Assembly (NCBI RefSeq): GCF_004168035.1
Contig: NZ_SDPU01000009.1
Location: 62,001 to 126,000 of the forward strand
Source: Nocardioides iriomotensis
GTDB lineage: Bacteria > Actinomycetota > Actinomycetes > Propionibacteriales > Nocardioidaceae
DNA: 64,000 nt
Direction of reading: 5' to 3'
The notes below the pieces were generated by a model that worked only from the letters and a program-made list of their open reading frames with translations, was not told the origin of the DNA and made no database searches. Both the position numbers and the translations under genes were made by a program. This document shows positions 7,996 to 16,442 of this stretch, piece after piece (the stretch's first letter is position 1; each line of letters opens with the position of its first letter).

Positions 7996-9528
7996 ATGGC
8001 TGTCCCGCTGCAACCGGTGCCTGTCCCGCTCGGCGACGGAGTCACTCTCGAGGCGCCTGGTCTCACCGGCACCGCTGAACTACAGCCCGGCCTCCTCGGC
8101 GGACGCTCCACGGACGAACCGAACGCCACCCCAGGCTTCGAGGCTGCCCTGAGGGAGCAGGATTTCTACCAGCTACACGCCGTCGAGGTGCGCTCCCAAG
8201 AGGACGCGTTCCCCACCGATGTGCTCCGCACCCGCAGCGGCGCCCCAGCAATGGTGCTGCGCGTACCGGACCTTGGCAGCACCCAGCCGCAGGTCTTGAT
8301 GATGGTCGACGAAGCCGGCGTCGTAACGTGGCACCTGCCTGAAACCGAGGAAGCTCACCCCGGCCAGATCGCGTTCACCGTCGACCGGACCGTCGCGGAG
8401 AACTCTGCGCTCCCCGACGTTGAGGGTGGCGCAGTTGGCGCGGGTGGCGCCGAGACCACCGACCGTGGACTCGTCGCCAAGATCGGTTCCAAGCTCCTGA
8501 CGGTGCTGGTGGTCCCAATCCTCGAGAAGGCCGTCGGCCTCGCCGGCAAGGCAGCCATCAAGGCCTACGAAGACAAGAACCGTCCCCAAGGGATGCGGTG
8601 GATGACCCCGACAGGATTCAGAACCGCCGGCAGCGACCCCGTCCATGACTGGTCCCTGCTTGCCGAAGGACGCACCCTGCTCTTCCTGCACGGAACGGCC
8701 AGCTCGAGCCACGGCGCCTTCCAAGGTCTGCCTGACGCAACCTTCCAACGGCTGCACACCGCCTACGGGGGCCGCGTCCTCGCATTCGACCACCACACTC
8801 TGTCCGCCGACCTCGACGACAACCTCACCGAACTCCTTACCCACCTGCCGACCGGGCGCCGCATCCCGGTCGACGTCATCTCCCACAGCCGCGGCGGACT
8901 CGTCGGGCGCGCCATCGCCGCCGCGATGACTAAGGGTGACGCGCCGCTGGACGTCCGCAGCCTCGTCTACGTCGCCACCCCCAACGACGGCACCCCGCTC
9001 GCTGATCCAGAGCACATCCGCGCCTACCTCGACCGCGTCACCACCATGCTCAACCTGGTCCCGGACGGACCCTGGTCCGTCGTCACAGACACCCTCTCGG
9101 GACTGCTGACCGTCATCCGGTCCCTCCTCGCCGGTGTCGTGCAGGAACTTCCCGGCCTCGCCGTGATGCGACCCGACAACCCCCGACTGAACGAGCTGCC
9201 GTTCCTCGGCAGCCTCGGGGCGACCGAGTACGCCGTCGACGTCGAGTTCGAACCAAAGGGTCGCCTCCTGCGCCTCGTCCGCGGTGTCGATGGCCTCGTT
9301 GACACCGTCTTCGACGACGAACCGAACGACATCGTGGTCCCCACCAACGGCGTCACCCGCGTCCGCAACCGCTCCGACTTCACCGTCGAACCGGCCCGGC
9401 ACGTGGCGCTCGGACAGTCGGAGGCCTCGTGGCACTGCGCCATGTTCTCCCAGGCGCCCACAGGGGAGGCACTCGACAACTGGCTCGCCGCACCACTCGT
9501 CGCCGCGCCCGGCAATGGTCACGGCTGA
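7996..9528 (+). CDS. Alpha/beta hydrolase (lipase/esterase-like), middle gene of CHAT operon
   Basis: The protein has 510 residues. Residues 1-215 are an unidentified N-terminal region that includes a Gly/Ala-rich stretch and a helix near residues 160-185 with hydrophobic character (LLTVLVVPILEKAVGLAGKA), which could contact membrane. The hydrolase domain follows: LLFLHGTASS with H232-G233 (oxyanion side) and the nucleophile elbow ISHSRGG with S298, then LVYVATPNDGTPLA as in PGAP1-like lipases. A His late in the domain (around RHVALG, ca. 470) is a candidate third triad member. Start ATG 7996 is 4 bases after the preceding stop, and its own stop overlaps the next start (TGATG). Flanked by two CHAT genes, it may be their substrate or effector; that is inference. 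Confidence 0.8.
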   Translation: MAVPLQPVPVPLGDGVTLEAPGLTGTAELQPGLLGGRSTDEPNATPGFEAALREQDFYQLHAVEVRSQEDAFPTDVLRTRSGAPAMVLRVPDLGSTQPQVLMMVDEAGVVTWHLPETEEAHPGQIAFTVDRTVAENSALPDVEGGAVGAGGAETTDRGLVAKIGSKLLTVLVVPILEKAVGLAGKAAIKAYEDKNRPQGMRWMTPTGFRTAGSDPVHDWSLLAEGRTLLFLHGTASSSHGAFQGLPDATFQRLHTAYGGRVLAFDHHTLSADLDDNLTELLTHLPTGRRIPVDVISHSRGGLVGRAIAAAMTKGDAPLDVRSLVYVATPNDGTPLADPEHIRAYLDRVTTMLNLVPDGPWSVVTDTLSGLLTVIRSLLAGVVQELPGLAVMRPDNPRLNELPFLGSLGATEYAVDVEFEPKGRLLRLVRGVDGLVDTVFDDEPNDIVVPTNGVTRVRNRSDFTVEPARHVALGQSEASWHCAMFSQAPTGEALDNWLAAPLVAAPGNGHG

Positions 9529-11924
9529 TGACAGTCCTCGAAGAGCTGTACGCCGCGTTCGCACGTGACAACGGTGACGCGCTCCTCGCCGCGCGACCAC
9601 AGTTGGCAACCAGCGCGAACGCCGACGATGCCAGGGCGCACGCCGAAGCCGCGGTCGGGCACGGCGACCCCCAGACAGCGACCCTGTGGGCGCTGGTCGC
9701 GGAGAACCTGTATCACCTCATCGGCAACACCGAGGCGTCGCTCAGTGCCACCCTCCTGCGGTTCTCGGTCCTGTACGCAGCGGCGCAGAACCCGCAGCAG
9801 TACGGCCGCGTGCGAGACGCCCTTCTAAACCTGGCGGACGTGACCGAACGTGCCGGTTACCCCACCTTGAGTGCCGAAGCGCGAGTCACCGCGGCGGACT
9901 GTTCGTACTGGGCGCTCAACGCGTTGCCGTCACCCGACCCGGAGAAGGACCGGCTGGCTCACCAGCTGCTCAAGGATGTTGCGACCGCGTGGACAGGTGG
10001 GGACGTTCTTGAGTCGATGCAGTTGGAACGCCTCGGGTCCTTGAGCGTGGAGTGCCTGAACGTGTGGCTCGAACGTGTCGAGCTGCTCTACGACGAGGAA
10101 CCACGAGACCTGGCTGGACGCATAGTCTTGGCTACGCACGCGTACCTGCCCCTGGACGTCTTCGATCGCCCAGACGGCGCCGAGGGCCGCTCCGTAATCG
10201 CGGCTCGTCTCGCTCGGGCTGCCGTCAGGCTCGGCCTGGACCTCACGAAGGACACCGAGAACCCGGACGGCACGCTCGTCGACCGGCTGCGCGTGGCGCT
10301 CGACCTCGCCGAGCAGGACGGCCAAGACGACGCATGGGCGATCGTCTGCCAAGCAATCCTTCAGGACGTGGGGGACGCGTTCGACCCGGGCAAGCTAACT
10401 GCACTGCGTGGACGGTTCTACCGTTCCCAGGACCATCGCGGCCGGTTCCGCAGCCGGCTAGGGCGGCTCGCGGGTGCAGCATCGTTCGATGAGCTCGTCG
10501 GTGCCGACCTCAGCAACCTCGTCGACGCCGAGGTTCCGGATGTGGAGCAGATCTTCAATCTCGCCGAGACGGCTGCCGCCCGCACGCTGCTCGACGGGCT
10601 CCACGGGCTGTTAACGACTCCTGACGATGAGCTGTGTCGAACCCTGGAGCGCGCCGCCACCGATTTTGAACAACCCGAACACGACGACCTGCTGCGCCGC
10701 GAGATGCGTCTACTGAGCGAGCTGCCGGTCGCGTCCACGGACGTTCTCGCCCAACTGGAGGACCGTTACGCCCAGCTGGACGCTGGGTTCATCGGCACCG
10801 CGGAAACGGCCGCCCTTAACGACGTGCAGGCGCTGCTGTCGCCCGGGGAGCTGATGGTGCGGTACGTGCTGCCCTACCGCTGGTCACACCCGGCCTACCG
10901 ACCCGGCGTTGTTGTGGCCACGCGCGAGGACGCCGTCTTCGTGCGGCTGCCTGAGCTGGGGAGTGGCGATGTGACCGGCAAGTTCGTCATCGGCGGCCGT
11001 AGCCCGCTAGACGTCAGTCCCTTTGTCGACGCGTTGTTCGACGCGCGCGGTGCGGTCTCCGGTGTCTCAGGACGCGGTGCAGAGGCACACGAGCTTCTCA
11101 CCGTGCTCGATGACTTGTTGCTAGCGCCGGTGCGCGCAACAGGTCTTGCCGAGGGCTGCGACCGCTGGGTACTCGTCCCGCAGCGGTCCTTGCATCTCGT
11201 CCCGTGGATGGCCCTGGTCGACCGCAATGGACACTGGCTGCTGGACGAAGCCAAGGTGACCGTGGCTCCTAGCGCATCAGTATGGGCAACACTGCGACAA
11301 CGCGCCCGACGGTCAACTGGCAGGTTGGGATTTCTCGCAGACCCCTTGGTTGGCTACGCGGGTCTGCCGCAGCTCCCCGGAGCCATGAGCGAGATGTCCG
11401 CGGTCGCGCTGGCCTGGCGGTCGCGTGGCCTCCACGTCGAGGAGTTCCCCCAGGAAGACGCAACATACAAGGCGCTCGCGAACGCCGGCGCAGCCAGCGA
11501 CGTCCTAGTCATCGCGGCGCACGGCTCGTTCCCTGGTGATGCGGCCCTCTTCGACCACCAGCTGCTGCTCTCGCCCAACCTGGAGCACCCCGGCCCCGTC
11601 ACCGCCGATGCACTCAGGCGGCTGGATCTTTCTGGCGTGTCCTGCGTCGTCCTGAGCGTTTGTGACGGTGGTGCCTATCGCGTTGGCCGAGGCGATGAAC
11701 CGTACGGCCTCGTCCCGGCGCTGCTGGAGGCCGGGGCGCGGTCAGTGATTGCCGCCCAATGGGCGGTGGACGACGAGCGGACGCGCGCACTGATGACGCG
11801 CACCGTGGAGTTGCTCGCTCAGGTAGATCCCGCCGAGGCACTCCAGCGCGCATGCCGAGAGCACCGCAAGACCTTGTCGAGTGAAGAGTGGACTCATGCG
11901 GCGTTCCTGAGCGTGGGCGGCTAG
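9528..11924 (+). CDS. CHAT-domain protein with helical N-terminal region
   Basis: The start is ATG 9528, overlapping the preceding TGA (TGATG), which gives 798 residues. Residues 1-450 are rich in Ala/Leu/Glu helices spaced like TPR-type repeats. The C-terminal CHAT domain spans about 560-795: H665 in VIAAHGSF and C712 in LSVCDGG, then GLVPALLEAGARSVIAAQW and AVDDERT, all typical positions. TPR-CHAT proteins act as sensor-protease units in several systems. Here the helical part may sense a partner or ligand, and the protease may act on the hydrolase or the first CHAT protein; neither is shown. Array motif copy 7 starts 28 bases after the stop. Confidence 0.85.
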   Translation: MTVLEELYAAFARDNGDALLAARPQLATSANADDARAHAEAAVGHGDPQTATLWALVAENLYHLIGNTEASLSATLLRFSVLYAAAQNPQQYGRVRDALLNLADVTERAGYPTLSAEARVTAADCSYWALNALPSPDPEKDRLAHQLLKDVATAWTGGDVLESMQLERLGSLSVECLNVWLERVELLYDEEPRDLAGRIVLATHAYLPLDVFDRPDGAEGRSVIAARLARAAVRLGLDLTKDTENPDGTLVDRLRVALDLAEQDGQDDAWAIVCQAILQDVGDAFDPGKLTALRGRFYRSQDHRGRFRSRLGRLAGAASFDELVGADLSNLVDAEVPDVEQIFNLAETAAARTLLDGLHGLLTTPDDELCRTLERAATDFEQPEHDDLLRREMRLLSELPVASTDVLAQLEDRYAQLDAGFIGTAETAALNDVQALLSPGELMVRYVLPYRWSHPAYRPGVVVATREDAVFVRLPELGSGDVTGKFVIGGRSPLDVSPFVDALFDARGAVSGVSGRGAEAHELLTVLDDLLLAPVRATGLAEGCDRWVLVPQRSLHLVPWMALVDRNGHWLLDEAKVTVAPSASVWATLRQRARRSTGRLGFLADPLVGYAGLPQLPGAMSEMSAVALAWRSRGLHVEEFPQEDATYKALANAGAASDVLVIAAHGSFPGDAALFDHQLLLSPNLEHPGPVTADALRRLDLSGVSCVVLSVCDGGAYRVGRGDEPYGLVPALLEAGARSVIAAQWAVDDERTRALMTRTVELLAQVDPAEALQRACREHRKTLSSEEWTHAAFLSVGG

Positions 11925-11951
11925 CGATCACCCAAACGAAATGGTCCGGAT

Positions 11952-11966
11952 GCGGCGGAAAGATGC
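11952..11966 (+). repeat. Array motif copy 7
   Basis: GCGGCGGAAAGATGC. Only a local CGGCG / CGCCG pairing (11954-11958 with 11966-11970) is visible; no wide arms. Confidence 0.75.
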
Positions 11967-12132
11967 GCCGTCGAAACCCACTCGCATGGGCAGATCGGGT
12001 TTCTTGCCGCGCCGAGCAAGGCCGGCGCACACCGACACCTCTGCGCCCCCGACACGAGACGGCCCGGCACCTCATCCGAGTGAGGGGTGCCAGGCCGTCT
12101 GCCGCTACGAGCGACGCGCCATGGGGTGAACG

Positions 12133-13794
12133 TCAGCGCCGCACGGTCACGCACCTCTGCTTGGACCACTTCGTCCAGCCGCCTGGGGTCTCACCGCGCG
12201 CCTGGTAGCACCGCTTCTCGCCGCGCTTGCGGGTCACGTCCTTGAACCGCTGGCCGTCCCTGACCGCGACGGTCTTCCAGGCGCCGGACCGCTTTCCGTT
12301 GTCGACGCGGGCCCGGACCTGCCAGTCGGAGGCGTACGCCCACGTGGTGTTGAAGGCGATCGTGTAGGACGGGCCGACCTTCCGGTTCGTCGGTCGCGTC
12401 ATCTTCGTGACTGCCCGCGGGGCGTCGAACGTGGTCGCGTAGACGCCGCGGCCGTCGTTGGTGACCAGCGTCAGGTCGCCGTTTCCCCGCGGCACGCCCA
12501 GCGTGGAGTCGGACCAGGAGTCGGCCGTGACCGCGGGGGCGACCGTGAGCCACTTCGTCCAGCCGGACTTTCCAGCTGCCAGGTGCTTTATGCGCGGCGA
12601 CGACCAGCGGTCGGTGCGCGGCTGTGTGGCGATGGTGATCGTCCCGGACGGCGCGACCGCCCAGTGGATCTGCGAGTCGCGGGTGCCGCCGATGAACGTC
12701 GGCCGTTCGAGGTACTTGCCCTGCGGCCGGTTCTCCTGCCACAGCACCAGACCGGCGCCGTCGTCCGCGATCCTCTCGCGCCACCCGATCGTCAGGTCAC
12801 CGCGGCCGTCGACCACGACTCGTGGCGCGTCGAGCGTGGTCACGCCTGCCTGCTGGGGCAGCGGGCCAGCGAGCACCCGGCGGTTGCCGGTGGCGAACGT
12901 GTCGGTCGCGTCGTCGGTCGAGAGGTCGTGCAGAACCACGCTCTGGTCGTCGGTCTGAGTGACGATCCGCTCACCCTTGGTCGTGGACGCGAAGTCCGCG
13001 AACCGCTCGTCGTCCGCGACCTTCTGCGGGTCCGACCAGTCGAGTTGCGCGCCCGGGTTCGAGCCGATGATCCCGGTCCGCTTGTCGCGGCGGGCCGCCA
13101 TGAGGTCGCCGGTGCCCTGCTCGGTGTAGAAGGCGAGCATGCGGCCGTCGTTGTCGTACTCGTAGAACGGGCCGGATGCGATCGGGGCGCCCTTCGACAC
13201 GTCGTACGCCGACTCCGGGTTGGCGCGCCAGCCCGCGTGCCAGCCGTCGTTGCCGGTCTGCCCGTTGACCCACTCGTAGACGTTGCCGGCGTAGCGGATC
13301 ACACCGAGAAAGCCGCCGGTGCCGGACCCGCCGGTCATCACCGTGACCTTCGGCTGGACCCCGGCAGCGGCTGCGCCCAGGTCGGTGTCGCTGGCCGTCG
13401 ACGCACGCGCCGGGTGCGTGAAGCCGTGAAGGCGCCCGTTGGAGACGTAGGCGCCGAACGTGTGCCCGGTGCTGCCCGTTTCGTACGTCAGGTCTGTGAC
13501 AGCCGCCGGCAGATTCGCCGGGTTGCGCCACACGCCGTCATTGCTGCGTTCCCGCAGCCGCCAGGTCTGCGAGTCGTCGGCGTCGCGGCCGAGCTCGCGG
13601 GCCATGAGCGCCCACGCCGACCGTCCGGTGGCGAGTTGCAGGGCGGCCTCGTCCACGCCCGCCTTGAGCGCTCTCTTGCCGGACCAGTCGCTCCGGTCGT
13701 TGTCGCCGGCGGACGCGCTCGGTGTGGCCACGCCGACCACGCCGACGGCAAAGACCATGGCGGCGGATGCGCCGAATCGGCGTCTTGCTTGCAT
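12133..13794 (-). CDS. Secreted propeller-like protein, paralogue of the gene at the left edge
   Basis: The start is ATG 13794 (MQARRRFGASAAMVF), chosen because GGGGGAG lies 8-14 bases upstream and a clear signal peptide follows (basic start, hydrophobic core, cleavage near ASA-GD). The mature protein of about 520 residues has repeated beta-strand units and a C-terminal domain shared with gene 1-1320 (NTTWA, WQV, RGEKRCYQAR, WSKQRCVTV), probably held by a disulfide. It is an exported protein of unknown activity; sialidase- or lectin-like propellers are a structural guess. It lies alone between array motif copies 7 and 8 and is transcribed against the motif direction. The longer frame up to 13872 lacks a ribosome binding site. 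Confidence 0.78.
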   Translation of the reverse strand: MQARRRFGASAAMVFAVGVVGVATPSASAGDNDRSDWSGKRALKAGVDEAALQLATGRSAWALMARELGRDADDSQTWRLRERSNDGVWRNPANLPAAVTDLTYETGSTGHTFGAYVSNGRLHGFTHPARASTASDTDLGAAAAGVQPKVTVMTGGSGTGGFLGVIRYAGNVYEWVNGQTGNDGWHAGWRANPESAYDVSKGAPIASGPFYEYDNDGRMLAFYTEQGTGDLMAARRDKRTGIIGSNPGAQLDWSDPQKVADDERFADFASTTKGERIVTQTDDQSVVLHDLSTDDATDTFATGNRRVLAGPLPQQAGVTTLDAPRVVVDGRGDLTIGWRERIADDGAGLVLWQENRPQGKYLERPTFIGGTRDSQIHWAVAPSGTITIATQPRTDRWSSPRIKHLAAGKSGWTKWLTVAPAVTADSWSDSTLGVPRGNGDLTLVTNDGRGVYATTFDAPRAVTKMTRPTNRKVGPSYTIAFNTTWAYASDWQVRARVDNGKRSGAWKTVAVRDGQRFKDVTRKRGEKRCYQARGETPGGWTKWSKQRCVTVRR

Positions 13795-14148
13795 CGAAGG
13801 GTCTCCCCCTGAATCGAGACTCGAAAGCTCGACCTTATCGAGCGAGTCACACCCGTCACATGGGTGCCACACCCCATGTGACGCGTCGACGATGCACGAA
13901 CGTCACACGGAAGGCTGACCCGGGGAGCAGGTCCCACTCACGCTGCTCAATCGCTCATCGGCTGCTATGACAGCGAATGTCTGCGCCCCGTCGCGGCGGA
14001 TCGACGCAGACCGGACCGGGGGCTGGTGAGATAACTGCTAAGGCGCGGTCCGCCTGTGGGTGTGCTCGCACGGGCGGCGTCGATGACGCGGGTCGCCTCC
14101 AAACCTTGGGGCTCGACCATTACCAGGTTGCGACTCCCCGGAAGGGGG
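13795..14148. other. Intergenic region with array motif copy 8
   Basis: Some 350 bases between two minus-strand genes. It contains the promoter side of gene 12133-13794, motif copy 8 with its arms, and a GC-rich stretch at 14071-14091 (GGCGGCGTCGATGACGCGGG) that loosely resembles the motif. No gene is seen. Confidence 0.5.
13993..14007 (+). repeat. Array motif copy 8
   Basis: GCGGCGGATCGACGC. Inner CGTC (13989-13992) / GACG (14003-14006) with a 10-base loop, the same geometry as copy 1, and outer GTCTG (13979-13983) / CAGAC (14007-14011). This is the best-folded copy. Confidence 0.88.
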
Positions 14149-15099
14149 TCAGGCTTCGCCGATGACCTCGACCGGTGCCTGGCGGGCGGTGTTGACGCGA
14201 AGCTGGAACACGTCAGGTCGGTTGTAGTGGCCGACAGGGTCCATGAAACGCCGCGTCGCCGCCACCTTGTTCAGGTCGAGGTCCACGATGACGGTCTCCT
14301 CACGCTCCCGAACCGGGCCCGCGATGATCTTCCCGGTCGGGGCTACGACGACGGTGTTCCCCGGCTCGATCCAAGGCCCGGACTCTTCTACGAACTCGGC
14401 CGGGTAGAGGTCCTCGCGGTTCGGGAAATTGGCAGGGAGCATGTCGACGTGCTGCACGGGGTTCACACCTATGACGTACATGCGGTTCTCGCGCGCTAGG
14501 TGCTGCATGGTCGCGACCCACTCATCGCCCGGCGCGAGCGTCGGCGCGAGCCACACGTCAACGCCTTGCGCGTACAGGTGGAATCGGGCCAACGGCATGT
14601 AGTTCTCCCAGCAGATGAGCCCACCCAGGCGACCGAACGGGGTCGGAACGACGTTGAGGGTCGAGCCGTCGCCGAGCCCCCACACAGTGCGTTCCGACCC
14701 GGTCGGCATCAGCTTGCGGTGCCGCTCCGCTAGCTCACCCTCAGGGGAGAAGTACATGACGGTCCCGTAGATCGACGATCCCGAAGCCTCCCGCTCCTGA
14801 ACGCCCACGACGAGCCAGACCCCGTACGACGACGCCACGTCGGCGAGCAGGTCACACGCCGTACTGCCCACGACGATCGCGTTGTCGTGGAGCAGCCGAA
14901 ACCACTCGTCGTCGCCGTTCCAGATCGGCCGAGTGTCGATCCAGATCGGCGTACCGGGCACGAACGCCTCCGGGAACACCACGAGCTCGGCGCCCTGCGC
15001 CGCCGCTTCCGCCGTCAGCGCGCGGATCCGGTCGATGTTCGCGTCGCGGTCCATGAGCACGTACGCCGCCTGTACCGCCGCCACCCGCACAGTCCCCAC
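14149..15099 (-). CDS. Nitrilase (carbon-nitrogen hydrolase family)
   Basis: With the GTG start at 15099 (VGTVRVAAVQAAYV) the protein has 316 residues and begins as nitrilases do; a longer frame to 15159 starts at TTG and adds 20 unlikely residues. The catalytic triad is visible: E44 in VFPEAFVPG, K129 in RHRKLMPT and C163 in GGLICWENY, with a second supporting Glu in GSERTVWG. WENY after the Cys and the HRKL-P-T string fit true nitrilases (nitrile to carboxylic acid plus ammonia) better than amidases. It is cytoplasmic and normally forms spirals or oligomers. It is the only gene between array motif copies 8 and 9, on the minus strand, so it carries its own promoter or depends on an outside one. 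Confidence 0.9.
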   Translation of the reverse strand: MGTVRVAAVQAAYVLMDRDANIDRIRALTAEAAAQGAELVVFPEAFVPGTPIWIDTRPIWNGDDEWFRLLHDNAIVVGSTACDLLADVASSYGVWLVVGVQEREASGSSIYGTVMYFSPEGELAERHRKLMPTGSERTVWGLGDGSTLNVVPTPFGRLGGLICWENYMPLARFHLYAQGVDVWLAPTLAPGDEWVATMQHLARENRMYVIGVNPVQHVDMLPANFPNREDLYPAEFVEESGPWIEPGNTVVVAPTGKIIAGPVREREETVIVDLDLNKVAATRRFMDPVGHYNRPDVFQLRVNTARQAPVEVIGEA

Positions 15100-15362
15100 C
15101 GCTGCCGCCCTCCTCAGCACTTGCTTGGCATCGTCGCCTTGGGTCGCGGGGAGGAGCAATAGCGCGAACGTGCCAGGGCCGGCCGCAAGCCGCGGCGTCC
15201 GCGTCAGGAGATCCCGAACCTGGTCGACTCTCGCGTCGACCGTGCAGCGCGCCCGTCTGTGGGCAGGAAAAATTCGTGCCGGACAACTACGAAGTCAAGG
15301 CGGCGACGCACTTCGTCCGTAGAGGTGCGCAGCACACGACGCTCGCACAGCTCAGGTCGACC

Positions 15363-15377
15363 GCGGCGGAATGTCGC
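15363..15377 (+). repeat. Array motif copy 9
   Basis: GCGGCGGAATGTCGC. The usual GACG is GTCG here, and the left arm changes to match: CGAC (15358-15361) / GTCG (15373-15376). This is a compensatory change relative to copies 1 and 8. Confidence 0.82.
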
Positions 15378-15413
15378 TGCCTCGGGGGCGGCGCTTATGG
15401 CGATACTGCTGGC

Positions 15414-15764
15414 GTGAATGGGTGGAATCGCCTCCGCGAGGCACTGTTGAGACGCAGGCATCGCGAAGAGCTGGCTGCTCCGCTGTCCATTGCGCCCGCT
15501 TCAGGCGTCAAGCCGGCAGGCAAACCCTTGGAGCTCGGTGACCGAGCGATCGTGATTGAGGAACTTCTCGGTGGTTACGGCACTGTGGTCGCAGTACTGG
15601 CTCTGCCGGATGACGAAGTTCTCGTCGATGACTTCGCAGGTGCAACGCACTTACTGCCGAGCACGGCTGTCTATCGGCCGGCCGATGTCGGCTACTTGGA
15701 CTGCGGCGACTCCCATGGCTACAAGATCGATGCCAGCGGCGAGCCGTTCGGGCAGATCCTCTAG
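15414..15764 (+). CDS. Hypothetical protein, 116 residues
   Basis: GTG 15414 (VNGWNRLREALLRRRHREEL) is chosen because the longer frame from 15276 would run through motif copy 9. The protein starts with a basic amphipathic helix and continues with a beta-rich part, GDRAIVIEELLGGYGTVVAV, then DDEVLVDDFAG. The pattern resembles small SH3-like barrels, but no family is recognised. It is the only gene between array motif copies 9 and 10. Confidence 0.5.
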   Translation: MNGWNRLREALLRRRHREELAAPLSIAPASGVKPAGKPLELGDRAIVIEELLGGYGTVVAVLALPDDEVLVDDFAGATHLLPSTAVYRPADVGYLDCGDSHGYKIDASGEPFGQIL

Positions 15765-15878
15765 CTGCTGACGACCTTCGTGCACACCAGTCTGCTGGGC
15801 GTACTCCGCGTCCGCTCGAACAAGGCGTCTCGACGACGCTGTGTAGGTGTCCTGGCGCGGCGATACCCGGTCCGGATC

Positions 15879-15893
15879 GCGGCGGTAGGACGC
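15879..15893 (+). repeat. Array motif copy 10
   Basis: GCGGCGGTAGGACGC. TCC (15871-15873) / GGA (15888-15890), then CCGG against CCGG, and outer CGATAC (15861-15866) / GTATCG (15898-15903) form a long imperfect stem. Confidence 0.85.
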
Positions 15894-16038
15894 CGGCGTA
15901 TCGGCGGGGCCAGCGATCCATCGTCGAAAAGCAGGGAGCGTCCCCATCTGGCGATGGCGTGGGGTGGGCAGATCGGGACGTGTTTGAGCAGTACCCCGTG
16001 CGGCGGGGCAGAACAAACCTCCACGTAAAATTGGTCCG

Positions 16039-16076
16039 CCTTGCCCGCTGGATCATCCCCCGACCGGCGGGCAAGG
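16039..16076. repeat. Hairpin, 13-base stem with one mismatch
   Basis: CCTTGCCCGCTGG (16039-16051) pairs with CCGGCGGGCAAGG (16064-16076) over a 12-base loop. No T tract follows. It could be a terminator or part of a larger structure. Confidence 0.6.
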
Positions 16077-16335
16077 CCTCGGCCTGACGGGGTCGAGACG
16101 CGGCCCCGCTGGGGGATCGCACGAGTGCGAATCGTCGGCGAGCGCTCCGCCGTGATGAGACCTCGGCCGAGACGAGCGGTCCGTCATCGGAGACAGTCGA
16201 GGTAGCGGCGGGCTCACCGCGCGGGTAAGACCCGGGATCGCTCCGCTGCTCGACGGATCGGAACCCGCCATCGACGATCCGTACCGACGGCCGGCGCCAC
16301 GCCTTCCGGTGTCAGCTGAGCGTGAACGTGAGTCA

Positions 16336-16392
16336 CGAGGACCTCCAGTAGAAGGGTCGGTGTGACTTACCCCTCCGTACTGGAGGTCCTCG
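16336..16392. terminator. Perfect 15-base inverted repeat, probable terminator
   Basis: CGAGGACCTCCAGTA (16336-16350) is exactly complementary to TACTGGAGGTCCTCG (16378-16392) across a 27-base loop. It lies about 50 bases beyond the 3' end of the minus-strand gene 16443-17177, so it may end that transcript. Strong GC hairpins without a U-tract are common terminators in actinobacteria. The long loop makes a protein-binding site an alternative. Confidence 0.5.
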
Positions 16393-16442
16393 CTGTGCGT
16401 CTATGACTTCCGTTCAACAACCTCTGTGGGAACTACCGCGGG

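Larger units (their letters stand above)
15765..16442. other. Gene-free region with motif copy 10 and several inverted repeats
   Basis: About 680 bases without a convincing gene. It holds motif copy 10 (15879), a strong hairpin at 16039-16076, a CGGGG/CCCCG pairing near 16091-16110, and a perfect 15-base inverted repeat at 16336-16392. The density of pairing suggests a structured element or transcription terminators. Nothing matches a known RNA that I recognise. Confidence 0.5.

Noticed and set aside
6346-8013. A 555-residue minus-strand open frame opposite the first CHAT gene
   Set aside because: Shadow of the plus-strand gene; no recognisable domain, biased composition.
8891-9905. GCGGCGGACT at 8891 and 9891
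   Set aside because: Both are within codons of well-supported genes of the CHAT operon (Gly-Gly-Leu and Ala-Ala-Asp); the A/T spacer and GACGC end are missing.
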